DNA of 64,000 bases from Pseudodesulfovibrio tunisiensis (GTDB taxonomy: Bacteria; Desulfobacterota; Desulfovibrionia; Desulfovibrionales; Desulfovibrionaceae). Of this stretch, positions 1-8,894 are shown one piece after another. Position numbers and translations under genes: made by a program. The notes under the pieces are model-generated. The model saw nothing but the letters and a program-made list of their open reading frames with translations, was not told the origin of the DNA and ran no database searches. The stretch spans positions 2,703,501 to 2,767,500 of the forward strand of contig NZ_CP094380.1 of NCBI RefSeq assembly GCF_022809775.1, given 5' to 3'. Within the stretch, counting starts at the first letter, position 1. Every line of letters begins with the position of its first letter.

Positions 1-1
1 G

Positions 2-82
2 GAGTTGTGGCCCCAGGCCCCATACGAAAACAACGACGAAATGACCAGACTCGCGGCGGACATCGCCGCCATGAGCGGGTAG
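2..82 (+). CDS. C-terminal end of an unidentified protein (partial)
   Basis: An open frame enters from the left edge and stops with TAG at 80-82, giving a 26-residue tail (ends IAAMSG). The stop lies 27 bases before the next gene, which has its own GGAGG ribosome site. Too little is present to name the family. It is called coding because the frame is open from base 2 and stops just before the next gene, as in a co-directional operon. Confidence 0.5.
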   Translation, partial: ELWPQAPYENNDEMTRLAADIAAMSG

Positions 83-109
83 TTTCGCAACCTATCGAGT
101 GGAGGCGTT

Positions 110-397
110 ATGAGCACCCTGACCAAAGCCGGCATTGTGGATTACATCTACGAGCGGACCGAAAGCAACAGGGCCGAGATCAAGGATCTCGTCGAAGACA
201 TCCTGGGCATCATGAAGTCGGCCGTGAAAAAGGACCACGCGCTGCTGATCAGCGGCTTCGGCAAGTTCGAAGCCTATGACAAGGATGCCAGGAAGGGGCG
301 GAACCCGCAGACCAGCCAGTCGATCACCCTGCCGCCGCGCAAGGTGGTCGTGTTCCGGCTCTCCCGCAAGTTCCGCTCCGAACTCAATCAGCGGTAA
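110..397 (+). CDS. IHF/HU family DNA-binding protein (IhfA-like)
   Basis: A 95-residue protein, the normal length for one subunit of the IHF/HU family of DNA-bending nucleoid proteins. The family signature is clear: the segment GFGKFEAYDKDARKGRNPQT (residues about 50-69) forms the DNA-contacting beta arm with the Asn-Pro that intercalates in the minor groove, followed by PRKVVVFRLSRKFR. The PRKVVVFR ending is more like IHF alpha than HU, but subunit identity cannot be fixed by eye. The start ATG has a strong GGAGG seven bases upstream. The gene converges with the SPOR lipoprotein gene and their coding ends overlap by 14 bases. Confidence 0.92.
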   Translation: MSTLTKAGIVDYIYERTESNRAEIKDLVEDILGIMKSAVKKDHALLISGFGKFEAYDKDARKGRNPQTSQSITLPPRKVVVFRLSRKFRSELNQR

Positions 398-1052
398 GCA
401 CGAAGCTGGCGGGAAACTCCGCCTTCAGCTTTTCCATCACTTCCCGGGCGGCATCCCCGTCCGGGAAGATACCTGCTTGCACGCGAAACAGACCGTCATC
501 GGTCTTGACCAGCTTGGAGCCGTCATATCCGTCCTGCAACAGGCGGGCGAGCACCCTGTTCGCGTTGGTCACATCCGAAAACGCTCCGACCTGTACATAA
601 TGGGAAGCCCCTTCCACTGCCGGGGCCGCGTCCTGCGCTTCGGCAATGGCCACGGTCTCTTCGGCCTTGGCTTCTTCGGCTGCGGGAGTGGCCTGTGCCT
701 CGGGTTCTCCGGCTTCGGCCGGAGTCGCTTCGGGCTGGGCTTCCGCTGGTTCGGAAACAGCGGGCCTGGCCTCGGGCAGGTTTTCCTCGCCGAGATCGGC
801 CTCGTGCAGAGGTTCGGCCTGTTCGGCCTGCGCCGGCGCGTCCACGGTATAGTTTTCCTCGATGATGCCCGGCTCTTCGGTCCTGGGCGCGGGCAGAGGG
901 GCCGGCTTCGGAGCCGGAGCGGGTTGTGCCGCATGGGATTCGGCCGGAGTGCGGGCCGGGGGCGCGGACTGGATGTGCTGGCGCATGCAGCCGCTCAGGG
1001 CCATGCATGCGGCCAGAGCCGTCAGGACGCTTGTCAGGGTGATCCGTTTCAT
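384..1052 (-). CDS. SPOR-domain lipoprotein
   Basis: A 222-residue predicted lipoprotein. The chosen ATG at 1052 has GGAG upstream and gives a typical signal peptide ending in the lipobox LSGC at about residue 22; a start 13 codons earlier would bury the signal. Residues about 25-145 are a low-complexity Pro/Ala/Glu-rich linker, and the last 75 residues (from SHYVQVGAF) form a SPOR domain, which in this family binds denuded peptidoglycan at division sites. Probable place: inner leaflet of the outer membrane or the periplasm, reaching the cell wall. Monocistronic; its 3' end overlaps the IHF/HU gene in the antisense direction. Confidence 0.85.
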   Translation of the reverse strand: MKRITLTSVLTALAACMALSGCMRQHIQSAPPARTPAESHAAQPAPAPKPAPLPAPRTEEPGIIEENYTVDAPAQAEQAEPLHEADLGEENLPEARPAVSEPAEAQPEATPAEAGEPEAQATPAAEEAKAEETVAIAEAQDAAPAVEGASHYVQVGAFSDVTNANRVLARLLQDGYDGSKLVKTDDGLFRVQAGIFPDGDAAREVMEKLKAEFPASFVLTAD

Positions 1053-1331
1053 GTCTGCTCCATGCCTTGGGCCGGACAGCGGCATTGCCATGCCTTGCGT
1101 CCGGCGAGTGGTTGTCGGGCCTTCCGCGGGAAATGCGCGCCTGTGCGCCGATTGCTCCGCCCGGCATTCATGCGCAGCCTCGGTGCGGAGTTTTTCCCTT
1201 GGATTCGGCCTGATTCAGATTTACTGGATTTTCTTTGGAATACAACAGGGAACCCGGATTCCGCAAGGCCGGGTTTCCCGGCAATCCGATCCCCCCTTGC
1301 CCGCATGCGCGGATCGGAGTAGGTCCGTCCC

Positions 1332-2687
1332 ATGTCTTTGCCCAGTTTTCCCCATATTCCGTGGTCCGGCGGAAACGGACCGCGCATTCTCGGCATCAAC
1401 CCGTGGATTCACGATTTCGCGGCATTCAATTTCTGGTCGCGTCCGGCCGGACTGCTTTCCTGTCTGGATACCCTGCGCGGCGCGGGCGCGAACGTGGCGC
1501 TCATGGACTGTCTGCATCAGACCTGGGCGGACGAGCCGTGGCCCGACTCCAGACGCTACGGCACCGGGCACTATCCCAAGGAGGAACTGGCCCATCCGGA
1601 GGGTCTGGAACACATTCCCAGACGCTACGGCCGCTACGGACTGGATCAAACGCGGGTGAAGACCGCGCTGGCCGCACTGGATCCAACGCCGGACATGGTG
1701 CTGATCACGTCCATCATGACCTACTGGTATCCGGGGGCGTTCGAGGCCGTGACCATGGCCCGCGAGCTGTGGCCGGGCGTTCCCGTGCTGCTGGGCGGGG
1801 CCTATGCCACGCTCTGTGCGGATCATGCCCGGCAGTTCTCCGGTGCGGACATGGTCATGCAGGGTGCGCTGGAGCGGCCGGACAACTGGTCCCGGCTCTG
1901 GTCCCTGCTGGATCGCGAGGCGCCCCTTCTGCCGCCCGGGGCCGGATTGACGCTGGCACTCGATCTGTACGAGGAACCGAAGTTCGCACCGATTCTCGGT
2001 TCGCGCGGCTGTCCCTTCCACTGTGAATACTGCGCGTCCAACGTGCTGTTTCCGGGCTTTTGTCAGGCCGGGCCGCAATGGGCCGTGCATGCGGTGCGCC
2101 ACGAATATGAACGGGGTGTCCGGGATTTCGCTTTCTACGACGATGCGCTGCTGGTCAATCCCGACAAGTGGCTCTGGCCCCTGCTGGCCGAACTCGGCAA
2201 ACACTGCCCGGACGCGCGGCTGCATACCCCCAATGCCGTGCATATCCGCAGGCTGTCCCCGGAAGTATGCGGACGGTTGCGGGACGCGGGCGTGAAAACC
2301 CTGCGGCTGGGACTGGAGACAACGGATTTCGATTCGCGACGGGACGTGAAGCTCACCCGGCAGGAGTGGGAGGCCGGGGCGCGCAATCTGCTGGATGCGG
2401 GATTTTCGCTGGAAACCGTGGGCGTGTACATTCTGTACGGATTGCCGGGGCAGGACGTGGAACAGGCCGAACGGGCCGTGGAGCACGTCAAATCGTTCGG
2501 ATTCCGGCCGCATCTCGCGTTCTACACGCCCATTCCGGGCAGTCGGCTTTTCGACGAGGCCTGTCGTGTCAGCCCGTATCCGCTTCGGGACGAACCCGTG
2601 TTCCAGAACAATTCGGTCTGGCCGTGCGTGCCCGGCGGGTTCAACTGGAAAGAGGCGGGACGACTCAAGAGCCTTGTCCGTATCTGA
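1332..2687 (+). CDS. B12-binding domain radical SAM protein
   Basis: A 451-residue protein with an N-terminal Rossmann-like cobalamin-binding region (about residues 35-185, including VPVLLGGAYATL) followed by a radical SAM core. The iron-sulfur motif is visible as C227-x3-C231-x2-C234 (CPFHCEYC), and GVYILYGLPGQDVEQAE near residue 365 matches the SAM-binding part of the barrel. Members of this class do methylations, ring contractions or other radical chemistry; the substrate cannot be told. The cobalamin DxHxxG motif is not obvious, so B12 may be bound base-on or not at all. A purine-rich GGAGTAGG precedes the ATG. It is flanked by unrelated, oppositely oriented genes, so context gives no pathway. 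Confidence 0.82.
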   Translation: MSLPSFPHIPWSGGNGPRILGINPWIHDFAAFNFWSRPAGLLSCLDTLRGAGANVALMDCLHQTWADEPWPDSRRYGTGHYPKEELAHPEGLEHIPRRYGRYGLDQTRVKTALAALDPTPDMVLITSIMTYWYPGAFEAVTMARELWPGVPVLLGGAYATLCADHARQFSGADMVMQGALERPDNWSRLWSLLDREAPLLPPGAGLTLALDLYEEPKFAPILGSRGCPFHCEYCASNVLFPGFCQAGPQWAVHAVRHEYERGVRDFAFYDDALLVNPDKWLWPLLAELGKHCPDARLHTPNAVHIRRLSPEVCGRLRDAGVKTLRLGLETTDFDSRRDVKLTRQEWEAGARNLLDAGFSLETVGVYILYGLPGQDVEQAERAVEHVKSFGFRPHLAFYTPIPGSRLFDEACRVSPYPLRDEPVFQNNSVWPCVPGGFNWKEAGRLKSLVRI

Positions 2688-2714
2688 TTGATTCAGACCT
2701 CCTGCAACCGGTTG

Positions 2715-3164
2715 TCATTCCCCGGGATTGATCCGCGCCTTGCCGTCTTCGTAGTACAGGCTGTAGGGATCGTTGCGCACGGCTTTTTCCAGATCCGGGG
2801 TCAGGGGCGTGAAGCTGGTGATGGCTCCGCCGTTGTAGGAAACCGTGACATAGACCTTCTGCCCGGGAATCGGACGGAAATAGATGAATTCCTTGGATCG
2901 CCGCTGCCAGCGTTGATCCAGATCGCGGCAACCGCCCACAAAGGATTTCGGGGTATCCGGGGTGATGGCGTAAATGCGTTTGAAATGCACGTGCTTGAAC
3001 GACCCGTCGCTGTAACAGGTCAGGTTCTGTACTCGTTTGATCACCGCGATGGCCTTGATCTCGGAATGTTCGGCCATGCGGCCAAGCATGTCGTTGTGGC
3101 CGGAGGCCCTGACAAGGGTGGGGACAAGTACCAGCAGGAATATGAATGGGATGGCGCGTTTCAT
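2715..3164 (-). CDS. Small exported protein of unknown function
   Basis: A 149-residue protein beginning with a clear Sec signal peptide (MKRAIPFIFLLVLVPTLVRA, cleavage probably after residue 20). The mature part has no motif I recognise; it contains two cysteines (in LTCYSD and FVGGCRD), which could form a disulfide, and many basic residues. The long open frame extends upstream, but this Met gives the signal peptide and is the best start, although the ribosome site is weak. It stands alone, converging with the radical SAM gene. Confidence 0.65.
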   Translation of the reverse strand: MKRAIPFIFLLVLVPTLVRASGHNDMLGRMAEHSEIKAIAVIKRVQNLTCYSDGSFKHVHFKRIYAITPDTPKSFVGGCRDLDQRWQRRSKEFIYFRPIPGQKVYVTVSYNGGAITSFTPLTPDLEKAVRNDPYSLYYEDGKARINPGE

Positions 3165-3312
3165 TGTGCGAGTCGTCGATGTTTGTTGAGGTCGGAACCG
3201 GAGGCACCCTAGCTCAGGGAAACGGGTTTCGCAACAGGGAAACCGTCGTGGTACGCCACTTTGCACAGGGTTCCGTTTTTGCACGAAATTTTCGATTGCC
3301 CCTTGCACAATG

Positions 3313-3341
3313 TTGATTTTCCGCCCGGCCGAGGCTAGATA
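3313..3341 (+). promoter_or_regulatory. Putative sigma-70 promoter for the DUF3568 lipoprotein gene
   Basis: TTGATT at 3313-3318 and TAGATA at 3336-3341 are separated by 17 bases, a good sigma-70 arrangement, about 20 bases upstream of the ribosome site of the next gene. Prediction from consensus only. Confidence 0.5.
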
Positions 3342-3362
3342 TCCCATCCTACAGGAGGAGTC

Positions 3363-3752
3363 ATGACCCATTTGAAGAAACTGATTGCGGCCCTGTGCGT
3401 GATTGCGACCCTGTCCGGTCTGGCCGGATGCGGCGCGCTGATCGTGGGCGGGGCTTCCGCTGCCGGAACCTATGTCTACATGCACGGCTTTCTCAAGCGC
3501 GACTACCACACCGGCATCGACCTTGCGTTCGATGCCTCCCGCGCCGCATGTCGTGATTTCGGCATTGCCGTCACCGAGATTTCCAAGGACGGCACATCCG
3601 GGGCCATCACCGGAAAATATCGCGATGACACGGTGTGGATCAGAATGAAGCTGGTCGGAGACAATCAGACCGAAATTTCCGTCCGCATCGGCCTGCTCGG
3701 CGACGAAGCCAATTCCCGCAGGCTGCACAACGCCATCGCCCGCAAGCTGTAG
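3363..3752 (+). CDS. DUF3568-type small lipoprotein
   Basis: A 129-residue lipoprotein: signal peptide with lipobox LAGC at about residue 22, then a glycine/alanine stretch (GALIVGGASAAGTYVYMHG) and a small alpha/beta domain. The layout and the phrase GAITGKYRDDTVWIRMK resemble the DUF3568 family of deltaproteobacterial lipoproteins, whose function is not known. A perfect GGAGGAG lies six bases before the ATG, a promoter-like pair lies upstream and a strong terminator follows, so it looks like a well expressed single-gene unit. Confidence 0.75.
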   Translation: MTHLKKLIAALCVIATLSGLAGCGALIVGGASAAGTYVYMHGFLKRDYHTGIDLAFDASRAACRDFGIAVTEISKDGTSGAITGKYRDDTVWIRMKLVGDNQTEISVRIGLLGDEANSRRLHNAIARKL

Positions 3753-3780
3753 CCGACCATTCCGCCCTTGGGCCTTTTCA

Positions 3781-3822
3781 GCCGGTTTTCCGCCAAAATG
3801 TCGCGGAAAACCGGCTTTTTTT
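3781..3822 (+). terminator. Rho-independent terminator
   Basis: A 13-base-pair stem (GCCGGTTTTCCGC paired with GCGGAAAACCGGC) is followed by seven T residues, 28 bases after the stop codon of the DUF3568 gene. Confidence 0.9.
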
Positions 3823-4074
3823 CAGGAGAGACAATCGGGGAAGGCGCGGTGGGCTTGTCCTCTGCAAATGGATAGGACAAGGGGATAAGGGGCCAATTTC
3901 CCCTTCGGGAGCATCGGTGGGAGTGCATCGGGGAGGAATGGAAACAGTCGTTCGATCCGGGCGGCTCAAGGCGCGTCTGAAGGATGCGGCCGTGTTGCGA
4001 TATGACTCTTTTCCACTTTTTCCAGCGCTCCCTTTATGACCATTGGGTGTGATTGACTGGTCTGTTTCTTTGCC

Positions 4075-5148
4075 TCAGCGGTACAGCTTGCGATACCCAG
4101 CAGCCATGCGTTCCAGACGGAATTTCGCCTTGCCCTGATCAAAGGCGTTGCTGCCGAGTTGCCGGGTGCGGACCGGGTCGGCAAGCAGGGAAACTGCCGC
4201 GTTCACGAATGCGTCCGCATTGCCGGGAGGCACGAGCAGGCCGGTTTCGCGGTTGCCGATCTGTTCGGGCACGCCGCCCACGGCATAGGAGAGCACGGGC
4301 AGGGCGCAGGACATGGCCTCCAGAATGATCATGGAGTGGTTGTCCGCGCGCGTGGGGTACAGAAGCACGTCGGCCGCGGCCATGAGCCGGGAAAGCACGC
4401 CCCGTTCCACATAGGGCCAGATCAGGAGGTTGCCCTGCCGTTCCTCGGTGTCTCCGCCCACGGCAAAGGCAAGGGAGCCGGGAACCTGTTTGCTGATGCG
4501 CTGCCAGAGTTCCTGCCATTGCGGGCCGGACTTGTAGGCCGCCTTTTGGCCGCCGTGGGCCACGAACAGGCCGATCCGGGCCGCGGGATGGATGCCGAGT
4601 TCCCTGCGTGCTGCGGATTTGCGGGGAATGTCCTCGGGCCAGGGAATGCCGTTGGGAATCACGGTCACGGGCAGGCCGGTCGCGGACTCGGCCATGTCCG
4701 CCATCCAGCGGGAGGGCGCGGCCAGTACCGGGCGGACCCGGCGGAGCAGGGCCAGCCGTTCGGCTCGCAGTGCGCGCGCTTCGGGAAATCCGTGCGGGCA
4801 GGGATCGACGCACCCATGGGCGAATGCGTCGCAGTTCAGGGGAACGACGCACCCCCCGGAGAGCAGGGAGGCATCGTGCAGGGTGATGACCACCTTGCGT
4901 TTTTCCGGCAGTCCGGCCAGCAGTGCGCTCCAGTCGCTCGTGGCGTGCAGGTGCAGGATGTCGTCCGGGGAGAGACTGGCTCCCACATCCTTTGCCAGCA
5001 TTGCCGGGGGCGCGTCCGGGGATTCCGCGAATTCGCAGGAATAGTGCACGTCCCGATCCAGAGCCTTCAGGGCGCGGCAGAGCAGCCGGGCCACGCGCGA
5101 GGCGCCGCCACGGCGTTCCAGACCGGAATGGATGCGGATCACGGACAT
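4075..5148 (-). CDS. Glycosyltransferase family 4 protein
   Basis: A 357-residue GT-B fold enzyme of the GT4 type, expected to transfer a sugar from a nucleotide donor to a cell-surface glycan or lipid acceptor. The N-terminal acceptor domain starts IRIHSGLERRGGASRVA; the C-terminal donor domain carries VIPNGIPWP and the nucleotide-sugar region ADNHSMIILEAMSCALPVLS (about residues 265-285), where the first Glu of the usual E-x7-E pair is Asn, as in many GT4 relatives. An odd Cys-rich patch (GGCVVPLNCDAFAHGC) lies near residues 98-113. It starts four bases after the stop of the Pat-like gene, so the two are probably one transcript. Confidence 0.85.
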   Translation of the reverse strand: MSVIRIHSGLERRGGASRVARLLCRALKALDRDVHYSCEFAESPDAPPAMLAKDVGASLSPDDILHLHATSDWSALLAGLPEKRKVVITLHDASLLSGGCVVPLNCDAFAHGCVDPCPHGFPEARALRAERLALLRRVRPVLAAPSRWMADMAESATGLPVTVIPNGIPWPEDIPRKSAARRELGIHPAARIGLFVAHGGQKAAYKSGPQWQELWQRISKQVPGSLAFAVGGDTEERQGNLLIWPYVERGVLSRLMAAADVLLYPTRADNHSMIILEAMSCALPVLSYAVGGVPEQIGNRETGLLVPPGNADAFVNAAVSLLADPVRTRQLGSNAFDQGKAKFRLERMAAGYRKLYR

Positions 5149-5151
5149 GGG

Positions 5152-7851
5152 CTAATCCTGATCGAAAGCCAGCATCATGTCCACCAGGTCCTCGTCGTGC
5201 CGGTCCGGGGAGATGGTGAACCCGAACTTGCGCGCCAGCCCCTGCATGGCCTTGTTTTCCAGCATGGTCTGGCCCATGAGCACGGCCGTGCCGCGTTCCC
5301 GGGTGTAGCGGAGGCCCTTTTCGAACAGCAGGCTTCCCAATCCCTCGCCCTTCATGTCCGAACGCACCACGATGGCAAATTCCGCCTCGGAGTTGTCGGG
5401 CCGGGTCGAGGTGCGCATCACCCCCAGTGTTTCGGGGCTGCCGTCCTCGTCCTGTGCCGTGGCTATGAACGCCATTTCCCGGTCGTAGTCGATCTGCGTG
5501 AACCGGGCCAGATCCTTGTGATCGAAGTCCCGGCGTACCACGCCGAAAAAGCGCAGGCGCAAATCCTCGTCCGTGAGTCGCTCCAGAAACACCTTGTGCG
5601 TGTCCTCGTCCTCGGGCCGGATGGGCCGGATCGTGACATGCCGGCCGGACTTGAGGGAAACGCATTCCTCCAGCTCGCGCGGATAGGGCCGGATCGCGAG
5701 CCGTTCCTCGCCGTGCCCATCGAACGGGGCCACCGTGATCTTGCCGCCCAGTGCAAGCACACCCTCGCTGTCCGCATACAGGGGATTCAGATCCACGGAT
5801 TCGATCTGCGGCACGTCGATGAGCATCTGCGAAAGCTGGATCAGGGTCAGGCAGATGTCGTCCACGTCCGCAGGAAGCTGGGTCGGGGTGCCACGCAGCA
5901 GGGAAGCTATGCGGGTGCGGCCCACCAGTTCCCGGGCAAGGCTCATGGAGAGCGGCGGCAGGGTCAGGGCCGAATCCTGAATCATTTCCCGCGCCATGCC
6001 GCCATGGCCGAAATGAATGATTGGGCCGAACACCGGGTCCACGTCCGCAGACATGAACAGTTCGTGCGCACCGGGTCGGCGGCCCATCTTCTGGACCGTG
6101 AAGCCCTCCACATACGCATCGGGCCGTTCCCGGGCCAGACGGGCCAGAATCGAGGCCGCGCCCTCCCACACCCGTTCCGGGGTTTCCAGATCAAGCAGCA
6201 CTCCGCCCACGTCGAAAGGCTGGAGCACCTGCGGAGAGCGCAGTTTCAGGGCCACGGGATATCCGAGCTCGTCCGCCGCGATCACCGCGTCCCTGGCGGA
6301 AACCGCAACCCGGGTTTCCACCACGGGAATGCCGTACGCGGCCAGCACGTCCTTGGCTTCGGGTTCGGTCAGTTCGCTTCTGTTCTCCTCCAATGCTCTG
6401 GTCACGATTTCCCGCGCCCGGGTCGTGTCCGGAAAAAAGTCCGACGGCAGGGAGTCCGGCGTCTCGATGAGCAGCTCCTGGTTGCGCTGGTATTCGGCCA
6501 TGTACAGAAACGCCCGTACCGCATGGGTCGGCGTGTCATAGGTGGGGACGCCCGCCTCGCGGAACACGGCCCGGGAACGCTCTGCCGCGCCCGATCCGAG
6601 CCAGGCCGTGAGCACCATGCGCCGTACCCGTTTCAGGGACTGGGAAACAGCCAGCGCAATGCGTTCGTCCGGCTGGGAAGCCCATGGCACATGCATGACC
6701 AGCACACCGTCCGAGCCCTTGTCCTTGAGCAGGAGCTTGAGCACGTCGCTGTACGCCTTGCCGTCCGCATTGAACGGAATGTCCACGGGATTGTCCCGCG
6801 ACCATGCGGACTTGCCGAGAAGTGCGTCGATGGCCTCCACGGTTTCGTCTTCCAGATCGGCCAGCGTGCCGCCTCCGGCAATGAGTCTGTCCGCCGCCAT
6901 GATGCCCGCGCTGGTGCCGTTGGTCAGAATGGACAGCCGCATGCCGCGCACCGGCTTGGGTTGGGCCAGGGTCTGGGCCGCGTCGAACAGGCCGTCGATG
7001 GCGTCCACGCGCAGCATGCCCGCCCTGCGGAAGGCCACGTCGTAGATGGCGTCGGACAGGGGCAGGTCCCCGGTCTCCAGCAGTTTCATGTGGCCTAGCA
7101 CCGTGTCCAGCGCCTGCCCCGGCCGGATGACCAGCACGGGCTTGTTGCGCGAGGCGGCCCGGGCTGCGGACATGAATTCCCGCGCATCCTTGATGGACTC
7201 CACGTACAGCATGATGGACCGGGTCAGGGGATCGGACCCCAGATAGTCCAGAATGTCGGCAAAGGTCACGTCGATGCGGCTGCCGAGAGCCACCATGTAG
7301 GAAAACCCGATGCCCTTGGCCACGGCCCAATCCAGAACCGTGGCGAACAGGGAGTCCGACTGCGAAATGAATGCGGTCTTGCCCGGGCCGACCGTGGCAT
7401 GGGCCAGTGATGCGTTCAGATGGATGGATGGCACCATGAAGCCCAGACTCTTGGGACCGAGCAAACGAAAATCCGGAGAGTTGGCAATGCCCGCGATGGT
7501 GGTCTTCACGTCCTCGCGCTCGTCCCGGCTCATGCGGGAAAAACCCGATCCCATGAGCACGGCGCAGCGCGTGCCCCGGTCCTTGAGGGAATGGATGATC
7601 TCCGGCACCTCGTCCAGCGGTGAACACACAATGGCCAGATCCGGAGACTTGGGCAGGTGTTTCACGGACTTGTACGTCAGTACCCCGGCAATGGCCTCGG
7701 CCTGTCCGCTGACCGGCATGACCGGGCCCATGAAGCCTCCGGCCATGATGTTGCGCATCACGATGTTGCCAGCGTTGGCCTGATCGTTTGTGGCACCGAT
7801 AACGGCCACGGACTTGGGATTGAACAGATATTCCAGATTGGTGGTGCTCAT
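5152..7851 (-). CDS. Pat/PatZ-type protein acetyltransferase (acyl-CoA synthetase-like with GNAT domain)
   Basis: An 899-residue protein built like bacterial Pat: CoA-binding Rossmann domain (LFNPKSVAVIGATNDQANAG at residues 8-27), succinyl-CoA-ligase-like flavodoxin domains in the middle, an ATP-grasp-like region (about 490-700, with FGPIIHFGHGGM), and a C-terminal GNAT acetyltransferase (about 725-899, starting VTIRPIRPEDED). Proteins with this order acetylate lysines of enzymes such as acetyl-CoA synthetase, or act as ADP-forming acyl-CoA ligases; the GNAT domain favours the first. A Sir2-type deacylase at 61627-62379 could reverse the reaction. The ATG has GAGGG upstream. The GT4 gene follows after three bases. 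Confidence 0.88.
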   Translation of the reverse strand: MSTTNLEYLFNPKSVAVIGATNDQANAGNIVMRNIMAGGFMGPVMPVSGQAEAIAGVLTYKSVKHLPKSPDLAIVCSPLDEVPEIIHSLKDRGTRCAVLMGSGFSRMSRDEREDVKTTIAGIANSPDFRLLGPKSLGFMVPSIHLNASLAHATVGPGKTAFISQSDSLFATVLDWAVAKGIGFSYMVALGSRIDVTFADILDYLGSDPLTRSIMLYVESIKDAREFMSAARAASRNKPVLVIRPGQALDTVLGHMKLLETGDLPLSDAIYDVAFRRAGMLRVDAIDGLFDAAQTLAQPKPVRGMRLSILTNGTSAGIMAADRLIAGGGTLADLEDETVEAIDALLGKSAWSRDNPVDIPFNADGKAYSDVLKLLLKDKGSDGVLVMHVPWASQPDERIALAVSQSLKRVRRMVLTAWLGSGAAERSRAVFREAGVPTYDTPTHAVRAFLYMAEYQRNQELLIETPDSLPSDFFPDTTRAREIVTRALEENRSELTEPEAKDVLAAYGIPVVETRVAVSARDAVIAADELGYPVALKLRSPQVLQPFDVGGVLLDLETPERVWEGAASILARLARERPDAYVEGFTVQKMGRRPGAHELFMSADVDPVFGPIIHFGHGGMAREMIQDSALTLPPLSMSLARELVGRTRIASLLRGTPTQLPADVDDICLTLIQLSQMLIDVPQIESVDLNPLYADSEGVLALGGKITVAPFDGHGEERLAIRPYPRELEECVSLKSGRHVTIRPIRPEDEDTHKVFLERLTDEDLRLRFFGVVRRDFDHKDLARFTQIDYDREMAFIATAQDEDGSPETLGVMRTSTRPDNSEAEFAIVVRSDMKGEGLGSLLFEKGLRYTRERGTAVLMGQTMLENKAMQGLARKFGFTISPDRHDEDLVDMMLAFDQD

Positions 7852-8049
7852 TCGGCCCTCATCGGTTGGAGCGTGTGGACGGCTTGAGTCACGTTACCGC
7901 TTTTTTCCTCCGGGGCCAACTCCCGTTCGATCGACGTCTTGCGGAACATTTTTCAGGAACGGATGTTGTCCCCGCCCCTAAAGAAACATGCATGAACGTC
8001 CGATTTCAGGATATGCGCCGCTGTTGCCGAGCGGCAAAGGAGATTTTCC

Positions 8050-8520
8050 ATGTCCATAGACAGCACTCTCGGGCCGCTGGCCAACCAGTTCAACGGTTCG
8101 CTTCAGGTCGAACCGCAGCCCGGCGAAAAGACCCTGTCCGAATCCGTGCAGGAACAGAAGCAGCCGGATCAGGGCGATCGGATTTCCCTGTCCCTTGAAG
8201 CAAGGGCCCTTGCCGCAGCCGAAAAGGGCGGCGATGCTTCCGCGTCCGCAAGCGGTTCGGAAAGCGGCGATTCCGTGCAGCAGATGATCGATCGACTGAA
8301 AAAGGAGATCGAAAAGCTGGAAAAGGAAATCAAGGAGCTTGAGCAGAGCAGCCTGCCCGAGGATGTCAAGGAAAAGCAGTTGCAGAACAAGCGCGCACAG
8401 CTCATGCAAATGCAGGAGCAGCTCAACAAGGCCATGGAGGAAAAGGCAAAGGGCGAAGGCATGGCCAAGGGCGGCGGCACCCGGGCTGCCGGGTTCGGCA
8501 ATTCCGTGGGGTCCTTCTAG
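8050..8520 (+). CDS. FlxA-like coiled-coil protein
   Basis: A 156-residue soluble protein with a flexible N-terminal half and a strong heptad-repeat coiled coil at about residues 78-140 (MIDRLKKEIEKLEKEIKELE), followed by a Gly-rich tail. Length and coiled coil match FlxA-like proteins, a family named after an E. coli flagellar-regulon gene with no known activity. AAAGGAG precedes the ATG by about nine bases. The stop codon is followed within a few bases by a copy of the dispersed repeat, whose hairpin may serve as its transcript end. Confidence 0.7.
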   Translation: MSIDSTLGPLANQFNGSLQVEPQPGEKTLSESVQEQKQPDQGDRISLSLEARALAAAEKGGDASASASGSESGDSVQQMIDRLKKEIEKLEKEIKELEQSSLPEDVKEKQLQNKRAQLMQMQEQLNKAMEEKAKGEGMAKGGGTRAAGFGNSVGSF

Positions 8521-8523
8521 GAG

Positions 8524-8890
8524 AATGCCTTCGGCGACCCTCCCGGGGGGCCGGGCTCTGCCCGGACCCGCCAAGGAGCAAGGCCCCTTGGATCCCCATT
8601 GTGTCTTGAGAATTGGAAAAGGCCCGATGAATGCTCTGTCGAGACATTCACCGGGCCTTTTCCAATTCTCAAGACGGGGGGCTTCAGGAAAGATATTTGT
8701 TCTTCTCTCTTTGCCTGTTTCCCCCGAGTTCTTTTCTTCGATAGCGAAAACTTTCGCTCTTCCGCAGCTCCCTACGCCGCCAGACGAGCCGGACAAGTTC
8801 CCTCATCCCTTGCAGGCGGCGTAGAACCAAAAGGTTTCGGAGAGTCCAGAGAACCCCTTTTCAAAGGGTTCTCTGGTCGCCGAAGGCATT
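8524..8890 (+). repeat. Dispersed composite repeat, copy 1 (complete, with terminal inverted repeats)
   Basis: A 367-bp intergenic element. It starts and ends with the same 16-base sequence in inverted orientation (AATGCCTTCGGCGACC at 8524-8539, its complement at 8875-8890). Inside are four structures: a GC-rich hairpin near 8550-8565; a long hairpin at 8603-8675 with a perfect 24-bp outer stem; a 10-bp stem CTACGCCGCC at 8772-8781 pairing with 8815-8824; and CCAGAGAACCC at 8846-8856 pairing near 8866-8876. A second complete copy lies at 48544-48897 and a partial inverted copy at 27238-27397. No open frame of note lies inside. Confidence 0.88.
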
Positions 8891-8894
8891 TTCC

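Noticed and set aside
4159..7098. A 979-codon plus-strand frame across the GT4 and Pat-like genes
   Set aside because: It is a shadow of two well-supported minus-strand genes, has low-complexity composition and no motif.
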